64,000 nt of DNA from Sphingomonas hankookensis (GTDB lineage: Bacteria > Pseudomonadota > Alphaproteobacteria > Sphingomonadales > Sphingomonadaceae). Position numbers and translations under genes: made by a program. Where the stretch lies: assembly GCF_028551275.1 (NCBI RefSeq), contig NZ_CP117025.1:2410001-2474000 (forward strand). The letters are read 5' to 3'. Shown here piece by piece: positions 26,889-37,276 of this stretch (position 1 is the stretch's first letter; every line of letters starts with the position of its first letter). The notes beneath the pieces were generated by a model, which worked only from the letters and a program-made list of their open reading frames with translations, was not told where the DNA came from and searched no databases.

Positions 26889-29656
26889 CAGAATTGGGTT
26901 CCTACGTTGAAAGTAATGAGTTTCTTGTCGTCGCCCGGCTGGCTCAGCAACGCCTTGGCAAGGTCGATGCGCAGCGGCCCGAACGGCGAGTTCCAGTTCA
27001 CCCCGATACCGATCGACAGGCGCGGGCGAGCCGAATCGCCAAGGAACTGTTCGAGGAAGGGATCGGTGGTCGACACGGCAAGCGTGTTCGCTTCACCGCC
27101 GGCGCACGTGCCACCGATCGTCGCCGAGTAACCGACCGCACAGGTGGTCTGGCGGAATGCCGTTGCGCCCGACGCGTCGGTGAACTGGTTGTTGTAGACC
27201 TGCTGACCGTTGATCTTGGTCGGCTGGCTGAACGGCAGCAACGACGGCGACCCGTCCTTGTTGAACCGCAACGTGCCATCGGCATTCTTCGCCTGCTCGA
27301 ACTGAACGGTCGGCAGCGGACGGGTGACGCCGAACAGCGCACCGGCCTGGATGAAGATCGACGGACGCAGCCCCAGCTCGGCGATGCCCGATCCCAACGG
27401 CGGCTCGAGTTCGAGCTTGCCGAGATAATAGGCCTTGCCGCCCAGCGGGTCGTTCAGCACCTGATCGCGTGCGGTGATCAGCGCCTGATCGCCCCCGGCG
27501 ACCGACCCGGTGTAACGCTGCCGCTGGATGCGCGGGCCGACGCCGCGAATGTCGAAGCCGCGGAACTGCGGTTCACCCAGATAGAAGCGATCGACGATGC
27601 GGACCGGATCGATTCCCTCGCCCGGGCTCTTCTGGAGCGCGTGGATATAGCCGCCCTCGATACCGGCCGACAGGACGAACCCGCCGAGATTCCAGTATTT
27701 GTCGAAGTCGCCGCGCACGCGGGCATAGCGCACGTCGCCGCCCAGACCGGCAAAGTCGACGCCGGTCACCAGCCGCTGGCCACGCGACGGGCGCAGGCGG
27801 TTGTTGAGATTGTCGAAGATCAGATTCGCGCCGACGATGCTCGACAAACGGTTGCCGATTGAATCGCACAGATAGCGCCCGGCCTTCAACGGGTCGCAGA
27901 CGCCGTCGGTGAAATAGGTCGCCTCGTCCAGCCCGACATTGTCCTGGCTCAACTGATAGCGGCCCGACAGCGTCCAGAACTCGGTCAGCGGCACGCTCGC
28001 CACGACCTGTCCGCCGGTCGAAATCTGCGAATAGAGCGAGTTGCGGCCGGTGCCGAGGAAGTTGAACGAATTGAAATCGCGGCGGAACAGCGTACCGCCC
28101 AGCGCGATATTCTTGTCGAACAGATAGGGTTCGGTGAAGCCCAGCTCGATCGACTTCTGATAGGTCGAATAATTGACCGACGCCTGAAGGTCCTGCCCCT
28201 TGCCCCGGAAATTCCGTTGGCGGATCGACGCCTGGATGATGAAGCGTTCGAGGCTGGAGAAGCCGGCCGACAGCGTCAGTTCGCCGGTCGACTTTTCCTC
28301 GACATTCGCCGCCAGGATGATCCGGTCGGGCGAGGACCCTTCCTTGCGCTCGATTTCGAACTTGTCCTGGAAATATCCCAGCGAATTGATGCGGTCCTGC
28401 GAACGCTTGATCAGGAACGCGTTGAACGCGTCCCCTTCGGCCACGCGGAATTCGCGACGGATCACGCGGTCCTGCGTCTGCGTATTGCCGGTGATGTCGA
28501 TCTTCTCGACATAGGTGCGGTTGGCTTCGTTCAGGAAGAACGTGATCGCCATGGTCAGGTTTTCGCGGTCCGGCTGATATTCCGGGCGCACGTCGGTGAA
28601 CGCATAGCCGAACAGCCCGGCATATTCGCTCAGTTGGTCGATCGCGTCTTCGGTCAGCTTCGCGTTGTACCAGTCGCCCTTCTTCATCGGCAGCGACTTG
28701 GTCAACGATGCGTTGTCGAAGTCGCGGATCGCGCTTTCGACCGCCACATCGCCGAATTTGTACCGCTTCCCTTCCTCCACCACGTAGGTGATGATGAAGT
28801 CTTCCTTGTCCGGCGTCAGTTCGGCAACGGCCGAGATGACGCGGAAATCGGCATAGCCGTTGGTCAGGTAGAATTGGCGCAGCTTCTGCTGGTCGTAGGC
28901 GAGGCGATCCTGATCATAGCTCGTGTTCGAGCTGAAGATGCGCCACGGCCGCGACTCCTTGGTCGCCATCTCGCCGCGCAGCTCGCTGTCGCTGAACACC
29001 TCGTTGCCGAGGATGTTGATCTGGCGGACCTTGGACTTCGGCCCTTCCTGGATTTCGAAGATTACGTCGACGCGGTTCTGGTCGAGCATGACCATCTTCG
29101 GCTCGACATTCGCCGCGAACCGGCCCTGACGGCGATACAGCTCGACGATCCGCGCCACGTCGGCACGGACGGCGGTACGGGTGAAGATCTGCCGCGGGGC
29201 GAGCTTGATCTCCTTGGTGATCTTGTCGTCCTTCAGCCGCTTGTTGCCTTCCAGCACGACGCGGTTGATGATCGGGTTCTCGCGCACCCGGACGATGATG
29301 TCGCTGGTCTCGGCGCCCTCGATCTCGACATTGGCGAGCAGGTCCGACGCGTACAGGTCCTTGATCGCCTGATCGAGCGTTTCCGCGGTGTACGGAATGC
29401 CGACGCGCAGCTTGGTATAGGACAGCACCGTGTCCGGTTCGATACGCTGTGCGCCTTCGACCCGGAGCGAGCGGATGGTACGGGTCGGCGCGACGGGCGC
29501 CGCCGGCGCCTGCGCGGTGGGCGGCTGGACTGCCGGGGCAGCAGCGGCCGGGCGCGTCTGGGCCGAGGCGGCCGTGCCCGAGAGCATCGTGCTCGCGAGC
29601 AGCGCGACGCCATGCGCGCCGTAAATCGAAAACTTGCTTGCCGTCACCAAACCCAC
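26888..29656 (-). CDS. bamA: outer-membrane protein assembly factor BamA
   Basis: BamA inserts beta-barrel proteins into the outer membrane. The 922-residue protein has a signal peptide (ASTMLSGTAASAQ), an Ala/Pro-rich linker (about 35-60), five POTRA domains (about 60-430, e.g. RSLRVEGAQRIE, VRQINILGNEVFSD, VEKIDITGNTQTQDRVIRREF) and a C-terminal barrel with the conserved RGFDIRGVGPR loop (VRGF/IRGF motif region) and SIGIGVNWNSPFGPLRIDLA. It ends in Phe (GTQF), the barrel signature. The start is GTG at 29656 or an in-frame GTG four codons later; no ATG gives a complete signal peptide. It follows rseP by 52 bp. Confidence 0.95.
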   Translation of the reverse strand: MGLVTASKFSIYGAHGVALLASTMLSGTAASAQTRPAAAAPAVQPPTAQAPAAPVAPTRTIRSLRVEGAQRIEPDTVLSYTKLRVGIPYTAETLDQAIKDLYASDLLANVEIEGAETSDIIVRVRENPIINRVVLEGNKRLKDDKITKEIKLAPRQIFTRTAVRADVARIVELYRRQGRFAANVEPKMVMLDQNRVDVIFEIQEGPKSKVRQINILGNEVFSDSELRGEMATKESRPWRIFSSNTSYDQDRLAYDQQKLRQFYLTNGYADFRVISAVAELTPDKEDFIITYVVEEGKRYKFGDVAVESAIRDFDNASLTKSLPMKKGDWYNAKLTEDAIDQLSEYAGLFGYAFTDVRPEYQPDRENLTMAITFFLNEANRTYVEKIDITGNTQTQDRVIRREFRVAEGDAFNAFLIKRSQDRINSLGYFQDKFEIERKEGSSPDRIILAANVEEKSTGELTLSAGFSSLERFIIQASIRQRNFRGKGQDLQASVNYSTYQKSIELGFTEPYLFDKNIALGGTLFRRDFNSFNFLGTGRNSLYSQISTGGQVVASVPLTEFWTLSGRYQLSQDNVGLDEATYFTDGVCDPLKAGRYLCDSIGNRLSSIVGANLIFDNLNNRLRPSRGQRLVTGVDFAGLGGDVRYARVRGDFDKYWNLGGFVLSAGIEGGYIHALQKSPGEGIDPVRIVDRFYLGEPQFRGFDIRGVGPRIQRQRYTGSVAGGDQALITARDQVLNDPLGGKAYYLGKLELEPPLGSGIAELGLRPSIFIQAGALFGVTRPLPTVQFEQAKNADGTLRFNKDGSPSLLPFSQPTKINGQQVYNNQFTDASGATAFRQTTCAVGYSATIGGTCAGGEANTLAVSTTDPFLEQFLGDSARPRLSIGIGVNWNSPFGPLRIDLAKALLSQPGDDKKLITFNVGTQF

Positions 29657-29708
29657 CCCAACCGGAGGAACTTTCCAAACAGGACGATTGCGCCCTGCCC
29701 TAACCGCG

Positions 29709-30842
29709 TCAGCCGATCAAGCCGGCCAGCCCACGCCACACGCCGAACGCCCCCAGATCGTTCACCGTGACGAAAATCATCAATGCAAGCAACAGCGCCA
29801 ATCCGCCGCGGAACGCCCACTCCATCGTCTGCGGGCTGACCGGCCCGCGCTTCACCGCTTCGATGGCGTAGAAGAACAGGTGGCCGCCATCCAGCATCGG
29901 AACTGGCAACAAGTTGATGAACCCCAAGTTAATGGATACGAACGCCACGAACGTCACCAGCGCCGGCCAACCGAGCGACAGCTGTTCGCCCGACGTCTTG
30001 GCAATGCGCAAGGGGCCGCCCATTTCGTCCATCGAACGCCGCCCGGTGATGATCTGCCACAGCCCGTCGACGGTCCCGCGCAGGATCGCACCGACCATCC
30101 GCGTGCCTTCGGCTGGCGCCTGCCAGAGCGGCAGCGGGGCATAGACCGGAGGCCCACGCTCGATGCCGAACCGGCCGATCTTCGCTTCGTTGCCGAACCG
30201 GTCGCGCTGTACCACCGAACCGATGACGGCATCGGTCTTCTGCGCCGCTCCGCCGCGCAGATACTCCACCGTCACCCGTTCGCCCGGATGCATCGCGGTA
30301 TAGAAGGACAGGTCCGAAAAGGTTTCGATCGTCCGCCCGTCCAGCGCCGCGATCCGGTCCCCCGGCTGCAATCCGGCGCGGTCCGCAGCACTGCCCTGCA
30401 CCACACCGCCGACTGTGGCCGGCGTGCGATCCACGCCATAGGCTGCGGCAAAGCCACCCAGGATCAGGACTGCGAGCAACAGGTTCACCGCCGGCCCCGC
30501 CGCAACGATGATCGCCCGCTGCCATACCGGCTTGGCCTGAAACGTGCGAGCGCGCTCATGGGCCGGCAGTTGCAGCCATTCCGCATCCGGCTGCGACGCC
30601 GGGTTCATGTCGCCGGCAAAGCGGACATAGCCCCCCAGCGGTAGCCATCCGAACTTCCACCGGGTGCCGTGCCGGTCGGTAAAGCCGGCAATCTCCCGGC
30701 CGAACCCGACCGAAAACGCATCGACCTTCACACCGAACCAGCGTCCGGCGGCATAATGGCCAAGCTCGTGCAGGAACACCAACGGCCCCAGCACCAGCAG
30801 GAACGCGATGATGGTCATCAACAGTCCGGGGGATTCGATCAA
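29709..30842 (-). CDS. rseP: RIP zinc metalloprotease RseP
   Basis: RseP is an inner-membrane site-2 protease that cleaves anti-sigma factors and signal peptide remnants. The 377-residue protein has the zinc motif HELGH (H25, E26, H29) in the first helix, one PDZ domain in the middle (VVQGSAADRAGLQPGDRIAALDG), and the second metal motif NLLPVPMLDGGH in a C-terminal membrane segment. Its start overlaps the dxr stop by 4 nt. The position between dxr and bamA is conserved in proteobacteria. Confidence 0.95.
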   Translation of the reverse strand: MIESPGLLMTIIAFLLVLGPLVFLHELGHYAAGRWFGVKVDAFSVGFGREIAGFTDRHGTRWKFGWLPLGGYVRFAGDMNPASQPDAEWLQLPAHERARTFQAKPVWQRAIIVAAGPAVNLLLAVLILGGFAAAYGVDRTPATVGGVVQGSAADRAGLQPGDRIAALDGRTIETFSDLSFYTAMHPGERVTVEYLRGGAAQKTDAVIGSVVQRDRFGNEAKIGRFGIERGPPVYAPLPLWQAPAEGTRMVGAILRGTVDGLWQIITGRRSMDEMGGPLRIAKTSGEQLSLGWPALVTFVAFVSINLGFINLLPVPMLDGGHLFFYAIEAVKRGPVSPQTMEWAFRGGLALLLALMIFVTVNDLGAFGVWRGLAGLIG

Positions 30843-31996
30843 GCGACGCCGTCCTTCACACGCTCGCCCGCCAACACCCTTGCCTCCGCATCGATCGTCA
30901 GCACGGCGTCGAGCGTCTGCGGCTTCGGCGGATCGAAGCGATCCAGAACATCCGCGACGATTGCGGCAATTTCGAGGAAGCCGATCCGCCGGTCGAGAAA
31001 CGCCGCCACCGCGACTTCATTCGCCGCGTTCAGGATCGCCGGCCGCGCCCCGCCCGCCGACAGCGCGGCACGGGCCAGCGCGAGAGCGGAGAAGCGCACC
31101 ATGTCGGGCGCCTCGAAATCCAGCCGCCCGATCCGGGCAAGATCGAGCCGTTCGCACGGCGTATCCATCCGGTCGGGCCAGGCGAGCGCGTGCGCGATCG
31201 GCACGCGCATGTCCGGCGACCCCAGTTGCGCCAGTGTCGACCCGTCGACATATTCGACCATCGAATGGATCACCGACTGGCGATGGACCAGCACGTCGAG
31301 CTGTTCGGGGCTGACGGGGAACAGGTGATACGCCTCGATCAGTTCGAGGCCCTTGTTCATCATCGTCGCCGAATCGACCGAAATCTTGGCGCCCATCGAC
31401 CAATTGGGATGCGCCACCGCCTGTTCGGGCGTGATGGCGCGCATCTCTTCCAGTGATCGCTCGCGGAACGGCCCGCCGCTCGCGGTCAGGATGATGCGGC
31501 GGATGCGCTCGGGCGGGCAATCGTCGAGGCACTGGAAGACCGCATTATGCTCGCTGTCGACCGGCAGCAGCGTGGTGCCCGCCCGGCGCGCCGCCGCCAT
31601 CATCACATCGCCGGCCGAAACCAGGGCTTCCTTGTTGGCAAGCGCCACCGCGCCACCGCGCGCCAACGCTGCCATGACCGGCTTCAGCCCCGCGGTGCCG
31701 ACGATCGCCGCCATGGTCCAGTCGACCGGCCGCGCCGCCGCTTCGACCACCGCCTGCGCGCCGCCCGCCGCCTCGATCCCGCTGCCGTCCAGCGCGTCGC
31801 GCAACGCCGGCAGACAGGCTTCGTCGCCGACCACCGCCAGCGCCGCGCCGACCCGGCGTGCAGCGGCTGCCAGCTTGCCGACGTCACGATGTGCCGTCAG
31901 CGCCTCGACCGCGAAATCATCGGGATTGCGCTCGATCAGGTCGAGCGTCGACGACCCGACCGATCCGGTCGCGCCCAATATGGTAACCCGCTTCAT
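30839..31996 (-). CDS. dxr: 1-deoxy-D-xylulose-5-phosphate reductoisomerase
   Basis: Dxr converts DXP to 2-C-methyl-D-erythritol 4-phosphate with NADPH, the second step of the non-mevalonate isoprenoid pathway. The 385-residue protein has the N-terminal nucleotide motif ILGATGSVGSSTLDLI, the metal- and substrate-binding DSEHNAVFQCL and LTASGGPFR segments, and HPNWSMGAKISVDSATMMNKGLELIEA. Product isoprenoids feed UppS encoded in the same operon. It overlaps both cdsA and rseP by 4 nt. Confidence 0.97.
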   Translation of the reverse strand: MKRVTILGATGSVGSSTLDLIERNPDDFAVEALTAHRDVGKLAAAARRVGAALAVVGDEACLPALRDALDGSGIEAAGGAQAVVEAAARPVDWTMAAIVGTAGLKPVMAALARGGAVALANKEALVSAGDVMMAAARRAGTTLLPVDSEHNAVFQCLDDCPPERIRRIILTASGGPFRERSLEEMRAITPEQAVAHPNWSMGAKISVDSATMMNKGLELIEAYHLFPVSPEQLDVLVHRQSVIHSMVEYVDGSTLAQLGSPDMRVPIAHALAWPDRMDTPCERLDLARIGRLDFEAPDMVRFSALALARAALSAGGARPAILNAANEVAVAAFLDRRIGFLEIAAIVADVLDRFDPPKPQTLDAVLTIDAEARVLAGERVKDGVA

Positions 31997-32796
31997 GCCA
32001 GATACAGCCCCGCCAATACCATCAGCGCCGCAGCCGGCGCGACGGGAACCAGTCCGTCCAAACGATCCAAGACGCCGCCATGGCCGGGCAGGACGTTGCC
32101 CGAATCCTTGACCCCGGCCTTGCGCTTCAGCTGGCTCTCATACAGGTCGCCCATCTGCGCCAGTACCGCCAGCAGCGGCGTCGCCAGCACCAGATGCAGC
32201 GGCAGTCCGGCATATTGCAGCACGCCCGCCAGCACCGACGCGGCGATTACGCCGCCGATCAGTCCGGCCCAGGTCTTGTTCGGGCTGATCGTCGGCGCAA
32301 GCTTCGGCCCGCCGATCGACCGGCCCGCGAAATAGGCGCCGATGTCGCATGCCCAGACCAGCGCCATCGCCCAGAAGGCGAGCAGCAGCCCGTCGCCCTG
32401 CCCGCGCAGGAACACGACCGCCAGCGCCGGCGCCCCGCAATAGACGATGCCACGCGCCAGCCCCGGCAGGCGGGTCGTGATGACGACGAAGAACGCAGCG
32501 CCAATAATCAGCCCCAGCGCCAGGAAACTCGCTCCCGCCGCCAGCGGCGACAGGATCGCCAGCGGCACGGTCAGCGCGAACTGCGCCAGCCGCTTATGCT
32601 CGCGCGAGACTTTGTGCAGGTCGGCCCATTCGGCCATCATGAACAGGGTGCCGATCGCGACCAGCAGCCAGAACACGAAACCGCCCAGCCACAAGGCGGT
32701 CGCCGCCACCGCAATCATGCCGACACTGGCCAGCGTCCGCGTGGCAAGGTCGGATTTGCGCCGCGCAACCGGATCGGCGGCGGGATCGGGAATCAC
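31993..32796 (-). CDS. cdsA: phosphatidate cytidylyltransferase
   Basis: CdsA makes CDP-diacylglycerol from phosphatidate and CTP in the inner membrane, the precursor for PssA encoded nearby. The 267-residue protein has several membrane helices and the complete family signature near the C-terminus, LKRKAGVKDSGNVLPGHGG followed by VLDRLD. The start is GTG 32796, which overlaps the uppS stop as GTGA; its frame continues upstream only within uppS. It overlaps dxr by 4 nt. Confidence 0.95.
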   Translation of the reverse strand: MIPDPAADPVARRKSDLATRTLASVGMIAVAATALWLGGFVFWLLVAIGTLFMMAEWADLHKVSREHKRLAQFALTVPLAILSPLAAGASFLALGLIIGAAFFVVITTRLPGLARGIVYCGAPALAVVFLRGQGDGLLLAFWAMALVWACDIGAYFAGRSIGGPKLAPTISPNKTWAGLIGGVIAASVLAGVLQYAGLPLHLVLATPLLAVLAQMGDLYESQLKRKAGVKDSGNVLPGHGGVLDRLDGLVPVAPAAALMVLAGLYLA

Positions 32797-33554
32797 AGGC
32801 CCCCGAACCGGCGCTGCCGCTGGCCATAGGCGGCGATCGCCTGCGCCAGGCACTCGCCGTCGAAATCGGGCCACAGCGTGTCGACGAACAACAGCTCGGC
32901 ATAAGCCGCCTGCCACAACAGGAAGTTCGACAGGCGCTGTTCCCCCGACGTGCGGATCATCAGGTCGAGCGGCGGCAGGCCATCGGTATCGAGTTCACGG
33001 TCGATCGCCGCCTCGTCGATCGCCGACACGGGCATCCCGGCCGCAACCTTTTCCGCCAGCCGCCGCGCCGCCGCGACCAATTCGGCCTGCGCGCCATAGT
33101 TCAGCGCGATGGCCAGGATCGGCCCGGTGTTGGTCGCCGTCCGCGCCACCGCGTCGTCGATCAACTCGACCAAGTCGGCCTTGAGCGCGCGGTAATTCCC
33201 AAGGATGCGCAGCCGCACGCCCTCGCGCGTCAGTTCCTTGATCTCGTTCTTCAGGAAATGGCGCAGCAACCCCATCAGGTCGCCGATTTCCTCTTCCGGC
33301 CGGCGCCAATTCTCCGACGAGAAGGCATAGAGCGTCAGCGCCTCGATGCCCTGTTCGCGCGCGGCCCGGGTGATGCGACGCACCGCCTCCACGCCCTGCC
33401 GATGGCCCGCCACGCGCGGCAGGCGCCGGGCCTTCGCCCAGCGGCCGTTGCCGTCCATGATGATCGCCACATGACGCGGAATGGATGCGGAGGAATGCAG
33501 GCCCGGTTCGTCGGCATGGGCCGGAACCGGAGCACGCGCGGCGAACGACGTCAC
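32793..33554 (-). CDS. uppS: di-trans,poly-cis-undecaprenyl-diphosphate synthase
   Basis: UppS condenses isopentenyl units to the lipid carrier for peptidoglycan synthesis. The 253-residue protein carries [11 protein letters not shown] with catalytic Asp34, [22 protein letters not shown] and the C-terminal [19 protein letters not shown] and [12 protein letters not shown] motifs. The start is GTG 33554, overlapping the frr stop as GTGA. The order frr-uppS-cdsA-dxr-rseP, all with 4-nt overlaps, shows tight translational coupling. Confidence 0.95.
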   Translation of the reverse strand: MTSFAARAPVPAHADEPGLHSSASIPRHVAIIMDGNGRWAKARRLPRVAGHRQGVEAVRRITRAAREQGIEALTLYAFSSENWRRPEEEIGDLMGLLRHFLKNEIKELTREGVRLRILGNYRALKADLVELIDDAVARTATNTGPILAIALNYGAQAELVAAARRLAEKVAAGMPVSAIDEAAIDRELDTDGLPPLDLMIRTSGEQRLSNFLLWQAAYAELLFVDTLWPDFDGECLAQAIAAYGQRQRRFGGL

Positions 33555-34108
33555 TTGCCGAGGATTTCCTTTTCCTTGGCATCGGCCGCCGCATCGATCT
33601 CGGCGATCGTGGCGTCGGTCAGCTTCTGGACCTCGGTCTCGTGGCGCTTGCGCTCGTCTTCCGAATAGACGCCCTTCTTCTCGTCGGTCTTCAGGCTTTC
33701 CATGCCGTCGCGACGGACGTTGCGCACGGCGATACGCGCCGATTCCGCATATTTGCCGGCCAGCTTCGCCAGTTCCTTGCGACGCTCCTCGGTCAGGTCG
33801 GGGATCGGCAGGCGCAGCGTCTGGCCGTCGACGATCGGGTTGAGGCCGAGACCGGCCGAACGGATCGCCTTGTCGGCCGGGCCGACATTCGACTTGTCCC
33901 ACACCTGGACCGACAGCATGCGCGGCTCGGGCGCCGACACGGTCGCGACCTGGTTCAGCGGCATGTGCGCGCCGTACACCTCGACCATCACCGGATCGAG
34001 CAGCGATACCGCCGCCCGCCCGGTGCGCAGACCGCTCAGGTCGCCCTTCAGCGATTCCACGGCACCGGCCATCCGGCGCTCCAGATCGGCCTTGTTATAT
34101 GCGGCCAT
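33551..34108 (-). CDS. frr: ribosome recycling factor
   Basis: RRF, with EF-G, splits post-termination ribosomes. The 185-residue protein has the normal length and hallmarks: N-terminal [25 protein letters not shown] (key: LRTGRA), [14 protein letters not shown], and the C-terminal long helices ([23 protein letters not shown]). It starts 18 bp after the pyrH stop and is in the conserved rpsB-tsf-pyrH-frr order. Confidence 0.97.
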   Translation of the reverse strand: MAAYNKADLERRMAGAVESLKGDLSGLRTGRAAVSLLDPVMVEVYGAHMPLNQVATVSAPEPRMLSVQVWDKSNVGPADKAIRSAGLGLNPIVDGQTLRLPIPDLTEERRKELAKLAGKYAESARIAVRNVRRDGMESLKTDEKKGVYSEDERKRHETEVQKLTDATIAEIDAAADAKEKEILGK

Positions 34109-34126
34109 AACCGACTTCCTTCTGAA

Positions 34127-34849
34127 TCAAGCGTTGTTCTGGACGATCGTCGACACACCTTCGCCCGCCAGCACGGCGGCAAGGTTGCCTTCGTCGCGAA
34201 TGTTGAAGACGACGATCGGGATATTGTTGTCGCGGCACAGCGCCACCGCCGACGCGTCCATCACCTTCAGGTCGTCGGCCAGCACGCGCCCGAAGCCCAG
34301 CGTGTCGTAGCGCTTGGCGGTCGGCACCTTCTTCGGGTCCGCGTCATAGACGCCGTCGACACTGGTGCCCTTGAACAGCGCCTCGCAACCCATTTCGGCG
34401 GCGCGCAGCGCGGCGGTGGTATCGGTGGTGAAGAACGGGCTGCCAGTGCCGGCGGCGAAGATCACGACGCGCCCCTTCTCCATGTGGCGCACCGCGCGAC
34501 GGCGGATATAGGGCTCGCACACCGACGCCATCGGGATCGCCGACTGGACGCGGGTTTCGACGCCGATCTGTTCCAGTGCGTTCTGCATGGCGAGCGCGTT
34601 CATCACGGTCGCGAGCATGCCCATATAATCGGCGCTCGCGCGCTCGAAGCCCGCCGCAGCCCCGGCGACACCGCGGAAGATGTTACCGCCGCCGACCACG
34701 ACGCACACCTCATGCCCTTCGCCCCGCGCGGCCTTGATCTCGCGGGCGACGCGGTCGCACATCGCGGGGTCGATGCCGAACTGGCCCGATCCCATCAGCA
34801 CTTCGCCGGACAGTTTCAGGAGGATACGATTGAAGCGGGGACGGGTCAT
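34127..34849 (-). CDS. pyrH: uridylate kinase
   Basis: PyrH phosphorylates UMP to UDP. The 240-residue protein belongs to the amino acid kinase fold, with [11 protein letters not shown] at the N-terminus, [28 protein letters not shown] and the [20 protein letters not shown] segment ([10 protein letters not shown]). It lies 148 bp downstream of tsf, separated by a terminator-like hairpin at 34938-34968, and 18 bp upstream of frr. Confidence 0.97.
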   Translation of the reverse strand: MTRPRFNRILLKLSGEVLMGSGQFGIDPAMCDRVAREIKAARGEGHEVCVVVGGGNIFRGVAGAAAGFERASADYMGMLATVMNALAMQNALEQIGVETRVQSAIPMASVCEPYIRRRAVRHMEKGRVVIFAAGTGSPFFTTDTTAALRAAEMGCEALFKGTSVDGVYDADPKKVPTAKRYDTLGFGRVLADDLKVMDASAVALCRDNNIPIVVFNIRDEGNLAAVLAGEGVSTIVQNNA

Positions 34850-34937
34850 GAAACCTGCAAAGTTGGCTGGATTGGAGCGCGGCGGACCCTAGCCGCGACC
34901 GCCCGCAAAGCCAAGCGGCCATTGGCCGATACGACAA

Positions 34938-34968
34938 GGGCCGCAGGTGCATATCACACCTGCGGCCC
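34938..34968 (-). terminator. hairpin terminator between tsf and pyrH
   Basis: A perfect 12-bp stem, GGGCCGCAGGTG at 34938-34949 with CACCTGCGGCCC at 34957-34968, lies 29 bp after the tsf stop. On the minus strand it is followed only by TTGTCG, so it is a weak intrinsic terminator or an mRNA-processing hairpin, allowing some read-through to pyrH. Confidence 0.65.
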
Positions 34969-34997
34969 CTGCCTTTGCCGGATCGGCGGGTAGGACC

Positions 34998-35927
34998 TTA
35001 CTTGGTCAGGCCGGCCGTGGCGGCGACTTCGGCGGCGAAGTCGCTCTCTTCCTTCTCGATGCCTTCGCCGAGCTGGAAGCGGACATAGTCCTTCAGCACG
35101 ATGGTCGTGCCCGCGTCCTTGGCCGCCTTGGCGACGACGTCCGCGACCGGCGTCTTGCCGTCCATCACGATCGGCTGGCTCAGCAGCGCGTTTTCCTTGG
35201 CGAACTTCTTCACCGAACCTTCGACCATCTTGGCGATGATGTCGGCCGGCTTACCCGATTCGGCGGCCTTTTCGGTCGCGATCTGGCGCTCACGCTCCAG
35301 GATGTCCTGGTCCAGACCGCTCTCGTCCAGCGCCAGCGGGAAGGCAGCGGCGATGTGCATCGCGATCTGCTTGCCCAGCGGTTCGAGGACGTCGACGCCG
35401 GCGTCCGATTCCAGCGCGACCAGCACGCCGATCTTGCCCAGGCCGGGGGCGGCGGCGTTGTGGACATACGGGATCACCGCGCCCTTGGCGACTTCGACGG
35501 CCTTCGCGCGACGCAGCACCTGGTTTTCGCCGATGGTCGAGATGTTGGCGACCAGCGCGTCCTCGACGGTGCCGCCGTTCGGCATCGCCTGGCCCTTCAG
35601 CGCCTCGATATCGTCGCCCTTTTCCAGCGCGATCGCGACGACGTCACGAACGAAGCTCTGGAACTGGTCGTTCTTGGCGACGAAGTCGGTCTGGCTGTTG
35701 ACTTCGATCGCAACGCCCTTGGTGCCGGCGACGGCAACGCCGACCAGACCTTCGGCCGCGGTGCGGCTCGACTTCTTGGCGACGGCGGCAAGGCCCTTGG
35801 TACGCAGCCAGTCGACGGCGGCTTCCATGTCGCCATTATTCTCGGACAGCGCCTTCTTGCAGTCCATCATGCCTGCGCCCGAGCGCTCACGCAGTTCCTT
35901 GACGGCGGCGGCGGTAACTTCTGCCAT
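34998..35927 (-). CDS. tsf: translation elongation factor Ts
   Basis: EF-Ts exchanges GDP on EF-Tu. The 309-residue protein has the N-terminal UBA-like domain ([22 protein letters not shown]), the TDFVAKN motif that disrupts the EF-Tu nucleotide site ([13 protein letters not shown]), and the coiled-coil and core repeats. It follows rpsB by 90 bp in the conserved order. Confidence 0.97.
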   Translation of the reverse strand: MAEVTAAAVKELRERSGAGMMDCKKALSENNGDMEAAVDWLRTKGLAAVAKKSSRTAAEGLVGVAVAGTKGVAIEVNSQTDFVAKNDQFQSFVRDVVAIALEKGDDIEALKGQAMPNGGTVEDALVANISTIGENQVLRRAKAVEVAKGAVIPYVHNAAAPGLGKIGVLVALESDAGVDVLEPLGKQIAMHIAAAFPLALDESGLDQDILERERQIATEKAAESGKPADIIAKMVEGSVKKFAKENALLSQPIVMDGKTPVADVVAKAAKDAGTTIVLKDYVRFQLGEGIEKEESDFAAEVAATAGLTK

Positions 35928-36017
35928 GATCAGGCTCCTGATTGGTGTTCGATATGCTTGCGGGCGAGGCAGCGCGTGTTCCGCCCTGCCCCGCCCGCAC
36001 GTCAGTTCCGTGACAGC

Positions 36018-36797
36018 TTACGCTTCGACAGCGGCTTCCGGCTCGGCGGTCAGCACTTCCTCTGCCGGCGGCTCGTCCATCGCGCCCAGGTCGCGGCCCG
36101 AATGGGCCATCGCCTGCTGCCCGCCACGGGTCGCGGCGATCGCCACGGCTTCGCAGTACAGGCGGATCGCACGGCTCGCGTCATCGTTCGCGGGCACCGG
36201 GAAGGCGATGCCGTCCGGCGACACGTTCGAATCGAGGATCGCGACGACCGGGATACCTAGCGTGTTGGCTTCCTTGATCGCCAGCTCTTCCTTGTTCGCG
36301 TCGATCACGAACATGATGTCGGGAATGCCGCCCAGATCGCGGATACCGCCGAGCGACAGCTCCAGCTTGTCCTTCTCGCGGGTCAGGTTCAGCACTTCCT
36401 TCTTGGTCAGGCCGTGCGTGTCACCCGACAGCTGCTCTTCGAGCGCCTTGAGACGCTTGATCGAGTTGCTGATCGTCTTCCAGTTGGTGAGCATGCCGCC
36501 CAGCCAGCGATGGTTGACGAAATGCTGGCCCGACTTGCGCGCTGCTTCGGCGATCGGCTCCTGCGCCTGGCGCTTGGTGCCGACGAACAGGACCTTGCCG
36601 CCCGACGCGACGGTCGACGACACGAATTCGAGCGCGCGTGCGAACAGCGGCACGGTCTGCGACAGGTCGAGGATGTGGACGCCGTTACGATCGCCAAAGA
36701 TGTACGGCTTCATCTTCGGGTTCCAGCGGTGGGTCTGGTGGCCGAAGTGCGCGCCCGATTCGAGCAGCGCCTGCATGGTGACGACGGGTGCCGCCAT
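36018..36797 (-). CDS. rpsB: 30S ribosomal protein S2
   Basis: S2 is a small-subunit protein. The 259-residue product has the family signatures [19 protein letters not shown] (GAHFGH), [21 protein letters not shown] and [20 protein letters not shown] 20-residue acidic tail rich in Glu and Ala closes it. It starts the supercluster; the 254-bp region upstream (36798-37051) has no gene and no structure that I can name, and probably holds the promoter. Confidence 0.97.
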   Translation of the reverse strand: MAAPVVTMQALLESGAHFGHQTHRWNPKMKPYIFGDRNGVHILDLSQTVPLFARALEFVSSTVASGGKVLFVGTKRQAQEPIAEAARKSGQHFVNHRWLGGMLTNWKTISNSIKRLKALEEQLSGDTHGLTKKEVLNLTREKDKLELSLGGIRDLGGIPDIMFVIDANKEELAIKEANTLGIPVVAILDSNVSPDGIAFPVPANDDASRAIRLYCEAVAIAATRGGQQAMAHSGRDLGAMDEPPAEEVLTAEPEAAVEA

Positions 36798-37051
36798 AGG
36801 ATAATTCCTTCCGGTTGATCCTCTGGGAAGCAGGAACCCTTGTTTGGGCCTTAGGCCCGGGCACCGGTATATGCGCTTCCCATGTGGGGTTGAGACGGCG
36901 GCCCTTAGCGGAACATCGGCGGGCGATCAAGACTTGACGATGGAACGATATGAGAACATACAGGGTTCAGACACGGACCATGGAACAAGAACTCAACTAA
37001 CCTGTTGAGGGGGCTTGCGATTTCATGGTCGCATGATCGGGGAGTTTCGAG

Positions 37052-37276
37052 ATGGCCCTGTTGGTTTCTGCGTTGTTCGCTTTCGGTTTCATCGTCGCGG
37101 TGGCGACGATCTTCGCCACCATCGTTCCGGCAAAGGACCGCATCCTTCGCCTGCTGCTGCGTGGCCCGGAATGGACGATCGACCCACTGCCCCCGGTACG
37201 GCTGACATCGCGCCGTGGCGTTATCCGCCAGCGCGCCGCTACGGCCGCTGCGCAGCCGCTTCGCGTAGCCGCCTGA
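37052..37276 (+). CDS. small single-pass membrane protein, function unknown
   Basis: A 74-residue ORF starts at ATG 37052 after GGGGAG (8 bp spacing). It has one N-terminal membrane helix (LLVSALFAFGFIVAVATIFATIV) and a basic C-terminal half rich in Arg. I do not recognise it. It is convergent with pssA, and its last 38 bp overlap the pssA 3' end. Support is the ribosome-binding site and the clear helix; conservation is untested. Confidence 0.5.
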   Translation: MALLVSALFAFGFIVAVATIFATIVPAKDRILRLLLRGPEWTIDPLPPVRLTSRRGVIRQRAATAAAQPLRVAA

